In this document: piece by piece, positions 5,805 through 13,733 of the stretch
Numbering within the stretch: position 1 is the stretch's first letter
Layout: each line of letters begins with the position of its first letter
Assembly (NCBI GenBank): GCA_045593985.1
Contig: JAZNXR010000088.1
Span: forward strand, 1-14,528
Direction: 5' to 3'
Source of the DNA: Colimorpha_A sp045593985
Lineage (GTDB): Bacteria; Bacillota; Clostridia; Oscillospirales; CAG-272
Length of the DNA: 14,528 bases
Program-made: the position numbers and the translations under genes
Notes under the pieces: generated by a model
Database searches by the model: none
Seen by the model: the letters and a program-made list of their open reading frames with translations, nothing else
What the model was told of the DNA's origin: nothing

Positions 5805-6899
5805 ATGAGCGACCTTACAAACGCAAGAAACGAAATAAATCTTATCGACAAGGAAATGGCAGAGCTTTTTGAGCGACGCATGAATGCGGCAAGGGCAATT
5901 GCCGCACACAAAAAAAGCGTCGGCATGCCGATCCACGACGAAAAGCGCGAGCGTGAGGTCGTGGCAAGAAACTGTGAATACGTTTCCGATCCGATAATCA
6001 GAGAGTATTACGTCCGCTTCATAAACGAAACGATGAGCCTCTCATCCTCCTTTCAGTCCCGCTTAAACGAGGGCATGAGGATCGCATACTCGGGAACGGT
6101 AGGCGCATTTGCGCATATTGCGGCAGGCAAGATTTTCGAAAGCGGCGAAAGGATCCCCTACGGAAACTTCACCGAGGCTTATAATTCCGTCGTAAACGGC
6201 GAATGTGACTGCGCGGTGCTTCCGATCGAAAACAGCTACGCAGGTGACGTCGGACAGGTAATTGACATGCTCTTTTCAGGCCCGCTTTACGTAAGCGGAG
6301 TGTACGATCTTCCCGTCGTTCACGATCTCGTTGCGATTCCGGGCGCAAAAAAGGACGGTATCAAAAAGGTTATCAGCCATCCGCAGGCGTTAAGCCAATG
6401 TGCAAATTACATAAGAGAAAACGGCTTCGACCAGGTGCAGTACGAAAACACCGCAATGGCAGCAAAAGCAGTATCGGAGCTGAATGATACGTCAGTCGGC
6501 GCGATCTGCTCGGAGAAATGTGCAAGGATATTCGGCCTTACCGTGCTTGAAAGACACATAAACGAAAGCCGTTCGAACACGACACGCTTCGGCGTGTTCA
6601 CACGCGCACCGATAAATCACGGCATAAAGGAAGCTCCCGAAAATCGCTTCATTCTTATGTTCACCGTCCGTAACGAGGCGGGCTCGCTTTCCGAGGCGAT
6701 TAACATAATCGGCCGCCACGGCTATAACATGACAACCCTGCGCTCCCGTCCGATGAAGGAGCTGCTCTGGAGCTACTACTTCTACGTTGAATGTGAAGGA
6801 ACCCTCACCGAAGGCGAAGCAAGAGTATTGAAGGACGAGCTTTCCTGCTGCTGCGACCGACTCAAAATAGCAGGAGCATATCAAACGAAAACTCTATAA
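5805..6899 (+). CDS. pheA: Bifunctional chorismate mutase / prephenate dehydratase with ACT domain
   Basis: A 364-residue P-protein converting chorismate to prephenate and then phenylpyruvate, the committed steps to phenylalanine. Residues 1-85 are the all-helical AroQ-type chorismate mutase (INLIDKEMAELFERRM, then HDEKREREV). About 92-268 is the periplasmic-binding-protein-like dehydratase with LPIENS (139-144), SHPQALSQC (191-199) and the catalytic TRF (260-262). About 280-355 is the ACT domain, the expected phenylalanine sensor. The canonical ESRP reads RSRP (313-316) and the GAL motif reads GSL (293-295), so the allosteric site may differ from E. coli. GGAGG lies five bases before the ATG. 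It is the first gene after the operon promoter; aroB starts nine bases beyond its stop. Confidence 0.97.
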   Translation: MSDLTNARNEINLIDKEMAELFERRMNAARAIAAHKKSVGMPIHDEKREREVVARNCEYVSDPIIREYYVRFINETMSLSSSFQSRLNEGMRIAYSGTVGAFAHIAAGKIFESGERIPYGNFTEAYNSVVNGECDCAVLPIENSYAGDVGQVIDMLFSGPLYVSGVYDLPVVHDLVAIPGAKKDGIKKVISHPQALSQCANYIRENGFDQVQYENTAMAAKAVSELNDTSVGAICSEKCARIFGLTVLERHINESRSNTTRFGVFTRAPINHGIKEAPENRFILMFTVRNEAGSLSEAINIIGRHGYNMTTLRSRPMKELLWSYYFYVECEGTLTEGEARVLKDELSCCCDRLKIAGAYQTKTL

Positions 6900-6908
6900 G
6901 GAAAAAAT

Positions 6909-7910
6909 ATGAAATCGGTAAAAATCAACCTTGGCCCCGACACTTACAGCGTCCACATCGGCAAGGGTATAATAAACGAGGCAAAAAACTTCTTCGACCT
7001 GAACCGCAAGGTGCTAATCGTCACCGACGACGGAGTGCCGACGGAATATGCAAAGGCAGTAGCGGCTCAGTGCAAAGAAGCATATATCGTTACCGTAGGA
7101 CAGGGTGAGGGCAGTAAAAGCATTGAAGCGTTTTCGCTGTTGCTTAAAAAAATGCTCGATTACGGCTTCAACAGAGGCGACTGCGCAGTAGCAGTCGGCG
7201 GCGGCGTTGTCGGAGACCTGACAGGCTTTGCGGCATCGGCATATATGCGCGGAATCGACTTTTACAATATCCCGACGACGGTGCTTTCGCAGGTCGATTC
7301 CTCCGTCGGCGGCAAAACGGGAATAAACTTCGGCGGTGTCAAAAACATCGTCGGTGCATTCAAGCAGCCAAAGGGCGTTATCGCAGATATAAGCACTCTT
7401 TCATCGCTGCCCGACCGCCAGGTCTCAAACGGTCTGTGCGAGGCGCTCAAAATGGCGGCAACCTTCGATTCCGAGCTTTTTGAGCTTTTCGAAAAAGAAG
7501 ATCCGATGTCTTTCCTCGAAGAAATCATAGCGAAAAGCGTTATGATCAAAGCATCGGTCGTTGAGCAGGACGAAAAGGAAAAGGGCTTACGCCGAGTGCT
7601 GAATTTCGGACACACGGTAGGTCACGGGATCGAATCGCTCGGTCTCGGCTATTACCACGGCGAATGCGTTGCACTCGGAATGCTTCCGATGTGCGCTGAC
7701 AGCGTAAGAGAACGCCTGATACCGATACTGAAAAAGTTAAATCTCCCGACAAAAGCAAGCTATGACATCGATAAGGCGTTCGACGCCGTTTCACACGATA
7801 AAAAATCGACCTCGTCGGGCATCAACGCAGTATTCTGCGACGAAATAGGAACTTACACAGTCAAAAAAGTGACGTTGTCGGAGCTGTACGGTATTTGTAA
7901 AAACATCTGA
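6909..7910 (+). CDS. aroB: 3-dehydroquinate synthase
   Basis: A 333-residue NAD- and metal-dependent enzyme closing DAHP to 3-dehydroquinate, shikimate step 2. The N-terminal NAD-binding half holds GGGVVGDLTGFAAS (97-110) and the PTTVLSQVDSSVGGKTGIN segment (122-140). The C-terminal half carries the expected metal ligands E178 (LCEALK), H235 (NFGHTVGHG) and H250 (YYHGE). It is a little shorter than common AroB proteins (about 350-360), but no signature is missing. The ribosome site AAGGAA overlaps the pheA stop region, so the two genes are closely linked. The sequence after the stop holds a small repeat hairpin before aroC. Confidence 0.97.
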   Translation: MKSVKINLGPDTYSVHIGKGIINEAKNFFDLNRKVLIVTDDGVPTEYAKAVAAQCKEAYIVTVGQGEGSKSIEAFSLLLKKMLDYGFNRGDCAVAVGGGVVGDLTGFAASAYMRGIDFYNIPTTVLSQVDSSVGGKTGINFGGVKNIVGAFKQPKGVIADISTLSSLPDRQVSNGLCEALKMAATFDSELFELFEKEDPMSFLEEIIAKSVMIKASVVEQDEKEKGLRRVLNFGHTVGHGIESLGLGYYHGECVALGMLPMCADSVRERLIPILKKLNLPTKASYDIDKAFDAVSHDKKSTSSGINAVFCDEIGTYTVKKVTLSELYGICKNI

Positions 7911-7937
7911 AACGCCGTTCAAAACGGTGTCCCAAAT

Positions 7938-7959
7938 ACCTTCTCCAGTGGGAGAAGGT
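7938..7959. repeat. Minimal repeat hairpin in the aroB-aroC gap
   Basis: ACCTTCTCC and GGAGAAGGT arms around a four-base loop form a perfect 9-bp stem inside the 89-base aroB-aroC gap. The arms are the same as the outer arms of the element at 898-944. No T-run follows on either strand, so it is not an obvious terminator; it could still affect transcript processing or stability. Confidence 0.8.
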
Positions 7960-7999
7960 AAACACAACGTCCCAACAAATCCTCAAAAGGACCAAAACC

Positions 8000-9094
8000 A
8001 TGAAAAACACATTCGGTAATTCTCTCCAAATAACCCTCGGCGGCGAAAGCCACGGCGAAGCGCTCTTTGCCGTGCTTGACGGACTTCGTCCGGGAACGGT
8101 AATAGACGAAGGCTATATCGCATCTCGCCTCTCTCTGCGCCGTCCAAGCGGTAATATCTCAACGCCACGCAAGGAAGCCGATGACTTCAGAATAATAAGC
8201 GGCGTATATGAGGGCAGAGCAACAGGAACTCCCCTCTGCATCGTAATACCGAACACCGCAAAGAAAAGCGGCGACTACGAGGAAACGAGATACACCCCCC
8301 GCCCCTCCCACGCCGACTATTCCGCATTTTTAAAGTACGGCGGATATCAGGATCACCGTGGCGGCGGTCATTTTTCAGGCAGAGTAACAGCGGCGCTCGT
8401 TGCCGCAGGAGCAATAGCACAGCTTGCCCTCGAAGAAGAAGGAATCAGAATCGGAACTCATATCAAGAGCATCGGAAGAATCTCCGACCGGAAATTTTCC
8501 GACCTTGCCTCCGATATCGAATTTCTTTCTGACAAGCCCTTCCCCGTCCTTCGTAAAGCCACCGGCGAAAAAATGAAGGCAGAGATCGAAAAGGCAAGAA
8601 ACGAGCTTGACAGCGTAGGCGGAACGCTCGAAACTGCCGTCATCGGAATGAAGGGCGGCTACGGCGAGCCGTGGTTCGATACCTGCGAGGGTATGCTCTC
8701 TCACGCACTTTTCTCAATTCCGGGCGTAAAAGCAGTCGGCTTCGGCATCGGTGAGGAATTTTCCAAGCGAAAAGGAAGCGAAGCAAACGACGCCTTTGCC
8801 TACGAAGACGGCAAGGTCGTAACGAAAACGAATAATAACGGCGGAATTAACGGCGGCATCACGAACGGCATGCCGATAACCTTCAAGGTAACCGTCAAGC
8901 CCACGCCGTCAATAGCAAAAGAGCAGGCCACAGTCGACCTTAAAAACAGCGAAGAAAAAGCCCTGTCGATCCACGGCAGACACGATCCCTGCATCGTCCA
9001 CCGTGCCGCATCCGTTGTAAACGCAGTAACGGCACTCACACTTCTTGACCTTATCTATATGCGTGATGGAAACGCGCCGAAAGGAAATATATGA
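8000..9094 (+). CDS. aroC: Chorismate synthase
   Basis: A 364-residue enzyme that makes chorismate from EPSP by anti-1,4 elimination of phosphate, using reduced FMN without net redox change; last step of the shared pathway. Signatures: GESHG (15-19, active-site H18), RPSHADYS (101-108, H104), YQDHRGGGHFSGR (116-128), GGINGGITNG (281-290, flavin and substrate site) and RHDPCIVHR (327-335, D329). Both invariant histidines are present. No flavin-reductase domain is attached, so reduced FMN must come from elsewhere. AAAAGGA lies eight bases before the ATG. Its TGA overlaps the next ATG as ATGA (9091-9094), indicating translational coupling to the aroE-aroK fusion. Confidence 0.97.
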   Translation: MKNTFGNSLQITLGGESHGEALFAVLDGLRPGTVIDEGYIASRLSLRRPSGNISTPRKEADDFRIISGVYEGRATGTPLCIVIPNTAKKSGDYEETRYTPRPSHADYSAFLKYGGYQDHRGGGHFSGRVTAALVAAGAIAQLALEEEGIRIGTHIKSIGRISDRKFSDLASDIEFLSDKPFPVLRKATGEKMKAEIEKARNELDSVGGTLETAVIGMKGGYGEPWFDTCEGMLSHALFSIPGVKAVGFGIGEEFSKRKGSEANDAFAYEDGKVVTKTNNNGGINGGITNGMPITFKVTVKPTPSIAKEQATVDLKNSEEKALSIHGRHDPCIVHRAASVVNAVTALTLLDLIYMRDGNAPKGNI

Positions 9095-10341
9095 AATACG
9101 GACTTATAGGTGAAAAGCTCTCCCATAGCTTTTCACCCGAAATACACGAAAAAATAGGCGACTATCCCTACGAGCTGCTTGAGCTGACGAAGGACGGGCT
9201 TCACGAATTTATGACCGAAAGGAGCTTTTCGGCAATAAACGTAACGATTCCCTATAAAAAGGACGTCCTTCCCTATCTTGACGAAATCAGCGATGAGGCA
9301 AAAAAGATAGGCTCTGTCAATACCGTCGTAAACCGTGACGGCGTCCTTTACGGCTACAATACCGATTATTTCGGAATGACACGCCTGATAGAGCGCATAA
9401 CGAAAGGCAAAAGGCTTTCGGGCAAGGTGCTTATCCTCGGCACGGGAGGAACGGCAGTTACCGCAAAGGTCGTCGCACACGATATGGGAGCCGAGAAAAT
9501 AGTAACGGTAAGCAGAACAAAGACAAGCGAAACGGTTACGTATGACGAAGCAATAACGCACCATGCAGATGCTTCGTATATCATAAACTGCACGCCTGTC
9601 GGAATGTACCCGAACGATTTTGAAAGCCCGATAGACCTATCACCCTTTGAAAACCTGTCGGGAGTTATCGACGCAATCTATAACCCCCTCCGCACGCCGC
9701 TTGTCCGTCAGGCAATGAAGCGTAATATTCCCGCAGAGGGCGGTCTTTATATGCTCGTAGCACAGGCAGTTGCAGCATACGGCTATTTTTTCAATGCCGA
9801 AGCACCGACAGAGCTTTGCGACCGCATTTACAAGGAGATTCTTTCCGAAAAGGAAAACATCGTCCTTGTCGGAATGCCGTCCTGCGGAAAATCGAGCATC
9901 GGAAAAGCCCTCTCGGTCACCCTTCGCCGTCATTTTTATGACAGCGACGAGCCGATAGCAGAGGAGGCCGATATGTCGATCCCCGAAATATTCCTCCGCT
10001 ACGGCGAAGCGCATTTCCGCTATCTCGAAACGAAATCGATAAAGAAGCTTTCAAGCGGAATTTGGAACGGCGTTATCGCAACGGGCGGCGGAGCCGTTCT
10101 CCGCGAGGAAAACGTAGATATGCTAAAGGCAAACGGACGTCTGATATTCCTCGACCGCAGTCTTGATAACCTCATTCCGACTTCTGACCGTCCCCTTTCA
10201 AACGACATCGAAGCGCTCACCATGCGCTATGAGGAGCGCCATCCGATATACCTTTCGGTATGCGATATCGTTGTTGACGGAAACGGAAGCGTAACAGAGG
10301 TTGCGCTAAACGTAATAAACGCCCTGAAAGAAACCAAATGA
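9091..10341 (+). CDS. aroE/aroK: Shikimate dehydrogenase / shikimate kinase fusion
   Basis: One 416-residue frame carries two successive pathway enzymes. Residues 1-250 are shikimate dehydrogenase: SHSFSP (11-16) binds shikimate, K56 (NVTIPYK) and D92 (NTDYFG) are the catalytic pair, LGTGGTA (116-122) is the nucleotide loop, and GLYMLVAQ (218-225) is the usual C-terminal motif. About 256-416 is shikimate kinase: P-loop GMPSCGKS (261-268), DSDEPI (284-289), FRYLE (309-313, R310), GGG (332-334), the lid arginine R367 (SDRPLS) and adenine-side RYEERHPIY (379-387). The linker is only a few residues, with no stop or frameshift. The product is shikimate 3-phosphate, passed to AroA encoded next. AAAGGA lies five bases before the ATG. 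Both halves look complete and active. Confidence 0.95.
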   Translation: MKYGLIGEKLSHSFSPEIHEKIGDYPYELLELTKDGLHEFMTERSFSAINVTIPYKKDVLPYLDEISDEAKKIGSVNTVVNRDGVLYGYNTDYFGMTRLIERITKGKRLSGKVLILGTGGTAVTAKVVAHDMGAEKIVTVSRTKTSETVTYDEAITHHADASYIINCTPVGMYPNDFESPIDLSPFENLSGVIDAIYNPLRTPLVRQAMKRNIPAEGGLYMLVAQAVAAYGYFFNAEAPTELCDRIYKEILSEKENIVLVGMPSCGKSSIGKALSVTLRRHFYDSDEPIAEEADMSIPEIFLRYGEAHFRYLETKSIKKLSSGIWNGVIATGGGAVLREENVDMLKANGRLIFLDRSLDNLIPTSDRPLSNDIEALTMRYEERHPIYLSVCDIVVDGNGSVTEVALNVINALKETK

Positions 10342-11528
10342 ATATCAGAATAGAAAAAACGACGTATTCGGGAACGGTCTCTGCTCCCCCCTCAAAAAGC
10401 GCTGCGCATCGCAGACTCATCTGCGCAGCCCTGGCTGAAGGAAAAAGCGTGATTCACGGCATATCCGAATCGGAGGATATGAAGGCAACGCTCGATTGCA
10501 TTAAAGCAATAGGCGCATCGGCCGAAAAGGACGGCGATACAGTGACCGTCATCGGATGCGATCCGAAAAAGCGTGAAAAGGCAATACTTAATTGCCGAGA
10601 AAGCGGAAGCACGCTCCGCTTCTTCGTCCCGATATCTCTCCTTTCCGACAGCGAAGCAATCCTGAAAGGAAGCGAAAGACTCTTATCTCGCCCCCTTACA
10701 CCGTACGAAGAAATATGTGTCGCTCAAGGAATGGACTACATCCTGACCGAAACCGATCTGACGTTAAAAGGCCCTCTTACAAGCGGACATTTCCGCCTGC
10801 GCGGCGACGTGTCAAGCCAATTTATAAGCGGACTTATGTTTGCCCTGCCCCTCTGTGACGGATTCAGCGTAATTGAGCTGATCCCCCCCGTTATGTCGGC
10901 ATCCTATATCGCAATGACAGTCGAGGCGCTAAAGGAATTCGGAGTCCGTGTCGAGGTCACCGAGGACGACAGGATAATAATTCCGGGAAACCAAAAATAT
11001 ATGCCGACCGAAACAGCAGTCGAGGGCGACTGGTCAAACGCCGCCTTCTTCCTTGCGCTCAATGCCCTCGGCTCGGACATCGAAATAGAAGGTCTGCGCC
11101 GTCATTCGCTCCAAGGAGACGAGGCGATAATCAAATTCCTCGGAAAGCTCTCTCGCACCTGTCCAACAATAGATATATCGGACTGCCCCGACCTTGCCCC
11201 TATTCTCATGGCAACGGCGGCGGCTTTAAACGGCGTTCACCTCATAAATACCGACCGTTTAAAGATCAAGGAGTCCGACCGAGGCGAAGCAATGGCAACC
11301 GAGCTTCGTAAGCTCGGCGTTTCCGTCACCGTCGGTGATAACGAAATAACCGTCACCGCCCCCGACGTCCTCAAAGCGCCGACCGAGCCGCTATGCGGTC
11401 ATAACGACCATAGAATCGTTATGGCATCTGCCGTCATTCTTTCCCTTGTCGGCGGCGAGATAGACGGCTGCGAGGCGGTAAATAAATCCTTCCCCGATTT
11501 CTTCGAAATTCTCGAAACATTAAAATAA
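10338..11528 (+). CDS. aroA: EPSP synthase (3-phosphoshikimate 1-carboxyvinyltransferase)
   Basis: A 396-residue enzyme joining PEP to shikimate 3-phosphate, shikimate step 6. Substrate-binding PPSKSAAHRR (17-26: K20, S21, R25), GDVSSQF (156-162), catalytic-side DLAPILMA (285-292), KESDR (311-315) and HNDHRIVM (355-362) are all present. The glycine-rich PEP loop reads ESGSTLR (88-94) instead of the NAGTxxR of E. coli. The glycine is kept but its neighbours differ, so glyphosate response should not be assumed from class I enzymes. It is about 30 residues shorter than E. coli AroA. It overlaps the aroE-aroK stop by ATGA and has only a weak own ribosome site, so it is probably translationally coupled. 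Confidence 0.96.
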   Translation: MNIRIEKTTYSGTVSAPPSKSAAHRRLICAALAEGKSVIHGISESEDMKATLDCIKAIGASAEKDGDTVTVIGCDPKKREKAILNCRESGSTLRFFVPISLLSDSEAILKGSERLLSRPLTPYEEICVAQGMDYILTETDLTLKGPLTSGHFRLRGDVSSQFISGLMFALPLCDGFSVIELIPPVMSASYIAMTVEALKEFGVRVEVTEDDRIIIPGNQKYMPTETAVEGDWSNAAFFLALNALGSDIEIEGLRRHSLQGDEAIIKFLGKLSRTCPTIDISDCPDLAPILMATAAALNGVHLINTDRLKIKESDRGEAMATELRKLGVSVTVGDNEITVTAPDVLKAPTEPLCGHNDHRIVMASAVILSLVGGEIDGCEAVNKSFPDFFEILETLK

Positions 11529-11802
11529 TTACCACAAAATTCTAAAATCTCCGCAACGCCTTGTAGGGGCGGAAATTAAACATACAAAATCTTCCGTAAA
11601 CCCGAAAGAGGTTTCCAAAGGGGAAAACGTGTGAAAATTTGCGAAGGCAAATTTTCATCGGTTGTCCCCTTGGTGCCGTTCTTTGGTCACCTTTCTTGGG
11701 CAAGCAAGAAAGGTGAGAAAAAAGAAAAATCTTATGATACGGCGGGAGCAAGCCCCCGCCCTACGAATTACATTCCGCAAACCCACAAATCACAGGTAAA
11801 AA
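11529..11802. repeat. Repeat-filled gap between aroA and tyrA
   Basis: This 274-base gap is the largest break in the aromatic operon and is mostly intergenic repeats. It includes a nested hairpin (11615-11673): a perfect 11-bp inner stem (11632-11642 with 11647-11657, GAAG loop) inside an imperfect CCAAAGGGG/CCCCTTGG outer stem. A second hairpin CACCTTTCTT/AAGAAAGGTG (11688-11715) follows, then a GGCGGG/CCCGCC hairpin ending CCCTAC (11741-11764). A decayed GTAGGGG module may begin at 11562. No hairpin is followed by a T-run, so no clear terminator is visible. A TATGAT at 11733-11738 lacks a usable -35. tyrA could be read through from aroA. Confidence 0.8.
11741..11764 (+). repeat. GGCGGG hairpin ending in CCCTAC, copy in the aromatic operon
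   Basis: Identical over 24 bases to 252-275 and 795-818, and identical in reverse complement to 90-113 and 581-604. This shows that the same short palindrome has spread both to the left-edge array and into the operon, in both orientations. Confidence 0.9.
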
Positions 11803-12660
11803 ATGAAACTCACAAAAGACACAAACATTCTTATAGTAGGTCTCGGACTTATGGGCGGCTGCTACGCCATCGGCTTGAAGAAAAAAGGCTATAAGGTATC
11901 CGCAATAACACGCTCACAGTCCTCCATCGACTTTGCCCTCAAAAACGGAATAATAGACGAAGGAACGGTGGAAATCGACGAAGCAATGATTTCCAAAGCC
12001 GACCTCGTGATTTTCGGTCTTTATCCAAACGTATTTATAAACTGGATAAAGGAAAACCAGCATCTCCTTAAGCCCGGCGCTCTCATAACCGACGTAACAG
12101 GCGTAAAGACCTCAATAGTCTACGAAATACAAAGCATCCTCCGCCCCGATATCGAATTCGTCCCTGCGCACCCAATGGCAGGTCGAGAGGTCTACGGCGT
12201 GCAGAACAGCGCAGGCGTAAACGTCGCAGAAGCAAACTTCATCGTCACCCCGACCGATAAAAACACCGAGAAAAATATCGAAGCAATAAAGCAGCTCGGA
12301 GAGGAGATCGGCTTCGCCAGAATATCAGTCCTGACACCCGAAGAGCATGACGAAATGATCGCCTTCCTTTCCCAGCTCGCACACGTTCTTGCAGTAGTTC
12401 TTATGACCTGCAACGATCTTAATAACCTCGAGGACTACACGGGTAACTCCTTCCGTGACCTTACCCGAATAGCGCATATAAACGAAAATATGTGGAGTGA
12501 GCTGTTTATGATGAATAAAGAAGCGCTCCTGAACCAAATGAATCTCTTTTCAAAACAGTTCGATAAATTAAAAAAACAGCTCGAAGACGGCGACATTGAC
12601 GGCATGAAGGAGATCATGATACAGTCAACCTCCCGCCGCGATAAATTTGATAAAAAGTAA
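11803..12660 (+). CDS. tyrA: Prephenate dehydrogenase
   Basis: A 285-residue NAD(P)-dependent enzyme that oxidatively decarboxylates prephenate to 4-hydroxyphenylpyruvate, the tyrosine branch. The N-terminal Rossmann fold starts with VGLGLMGG (12-19). HPMAGRE (123-129) carries the catalytic histidine H123. SQLAHVLAVV (190-199) carries H194, and FRDLTRIA (217-224) the substrate-binding arginines expected from TyrA structures. The position of the Aquifex active-site serine reads TDVTGVK (96-102), so that residue seems replaced. It has no chorismate-mutase or ACT domain, so feedback control, if present, must come from the catalytic domain or another protein. The ribosome site is weak (AGG six bases before the ATG). 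It follows the repeat-filled gap and precedes the DAHP synthase gene by 27 bases. Confidence 0.95.
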   Translation: MKLTKDTNILIVGLGLMGGCYAIGLKKKGYKVSAITRSQSSIDFALKNGIIDEGTVEIDEAMISKADLVIFGLYPNVFINWIKENQHLLKPGALITDVTGVKTSIVYEIQSILRPDIEFVPAHPMAGREVYGVQNSAGVNVAEANFIVTPTDKNTEKNIEAIKQLGEEIGFARISVLTPEEHDEMIAFLSQLAHVLAVVLMTCNDLNNLEDYTGNSFRDLTRIAHINENMWSELFMMNKEALLNQMNLFSKQFDKLKKQLEDGDIDGMKEIMIQSTSRRDKFDKK

Positions 12661-12687
12661 CCCCCGCATTGAAAGGAAACCCCAGCC

Positions 12688-13716
12688 ATGAATATGGAAT
12701 TCTACCGCAAATTACCGATACCGAAGGACATTAAGGAGCAGTATCCCTTAACAGCAGAGCTTGCTGCGATCAAGGAAGCCGAGGATAAGGAAATCCGTGC
12801 TATTTTCGAAGGCACATCAAATAAATTCCTTCTCGTAATCGGCCCCTGCTCTGCTGACAATGAGGACTCGGTGATCGACTATATATCCCGTCTCCGCAAG
12901 GTCCAGGATAAAGTCTCGGATAAGGTCGTGATCGTTCCGAGAATCTATACCAATAAACCGAGAACGACAGGCGAAGGCTATAAAGGAATGCTCCACCAGC
13001 CAAACCCGAACGAGCATCCCGATATGCTGAAGGGCATTATCGCAATTCGCTCTCTCCATATGAGAGCGCTCAAGGAAACGGGCTTCTCCTGCGCCGATGA
13101 AATGCTCTATCCCGAAAACCACCGCTACCTCTCCGACGTCCTTTCCTACGTCGCAGTCGGTGCGCGCTCGGTTGAGGATCAGCAGCACCGTCTCTGCGCA
13201 AGCGGACTTGACATTCCCTGCGGAATGAAAAACCCGACGAGCGGAGACATCTCAATAATGCTCAATTCGATAGTCGCCGCACAACATTCTCACACCTTCA
13301 TATACCGTGGATGGGAGGTAAAATCGCTCGGCAACCCCTATGCGCATGCAATCCTCCGAGGCTACGTAGACGATCGCGGCGTTTCGCATCCGAACTATCA
13401 CTACGAGGATCTGATAACCCTCCACGACGCGTATGCGGCGAAGGGACTTTCAAATATGGCAGTCCTCGTCGATACAAACCACGCAAACTCCGGCAAAAAG
13501 TATCTCGAGCAAGTAAGAATTGCAAAAGAAGTGCTTCATTCCTGCCGTCATAACGCTGATGTCCATAAGATGGTCAAGGGACTTATGATCGAGAGCTATA
13601 TTGAGGACGGCGCCCAGAAAATCGGCGAAAACATCTACGGCAAGTCGATAACCGATCCATGCCTTGGATGGGACAAGACCGAAAGACTCATTTACGATAT
13701 CGCAGAGGCGCTCTGA
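12688..13716 (+). CDS. aroF: 3-deoxy-7-phosphoheptulonate (DAHP) synthase, type I alpha
   Basis: A 342-residue enzyme of the AroF/G/H family condensing PEP with erythrose 4-phosphate, the first committed shikimate step. Metal ligands are all visible: C54 (GPCSADNEDS), H265 (DTNHANSGKK), E302 (MIESY) and D323 (ITDPCLGW). PRIYTNKPRTT (84-94), GYKG (97-100) and ADEMLYPENHRYLSDVLSY (136-154) complete the signature. The N-terminal extension of about 45 residues before the barrel is the part that senses aromatic amino acids in E. coli paralogues, so feedback inhibition is plausible. The segment KNPTSGD (181-187) replaces the KNGTDG of E. coli AroG, which may mark a clade. AAAGGA lies ten bases before the chosen ATG; the ATG two codons later is an alternative. 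Confidence 0.96.
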   Translation: MNMEFYRKLPIPKDIKEQYPLTAELAAIKEAEDKEIRAIFEGTSNKFLLVIGPCSADNEDSVIDYISRLRKVQDKVSDKVVIVPRIYTNKPRTTGEGYKGMLHQPNPNEHPDMLKGIIAIRSLHMRALKETGFSCADEMLYPENHRYLSDVLSYVAVGARSVEDQQHRLCASGLDIPCGMKNPTSGDISIMLNSIVAAQHSHTFIYRGWEVKSLGNPYAHAILRGYVDDRGVSHPNYHYEDLITLHDAYAAKGLSNMAVLVDTNHANSGKKYLEQVRIAKEVLHSCRHNADVHKMVKGLMIESYIEDGAQKIGENIYGKSITDPCLGWDKTERLIYDIAEAL

Positions 13717-13733
13717 AATAAAGGAGCAAATAC

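Noticed and set aside
11631..11894. An 87-codon frame before tyrA (FFGHLSWASKKGEKK, then AGASPRPT)
   Set aside because: The peptide is the translation of two intergenic hairpin repeats and runs out of frame into tyrA; the repeats explain it fully.
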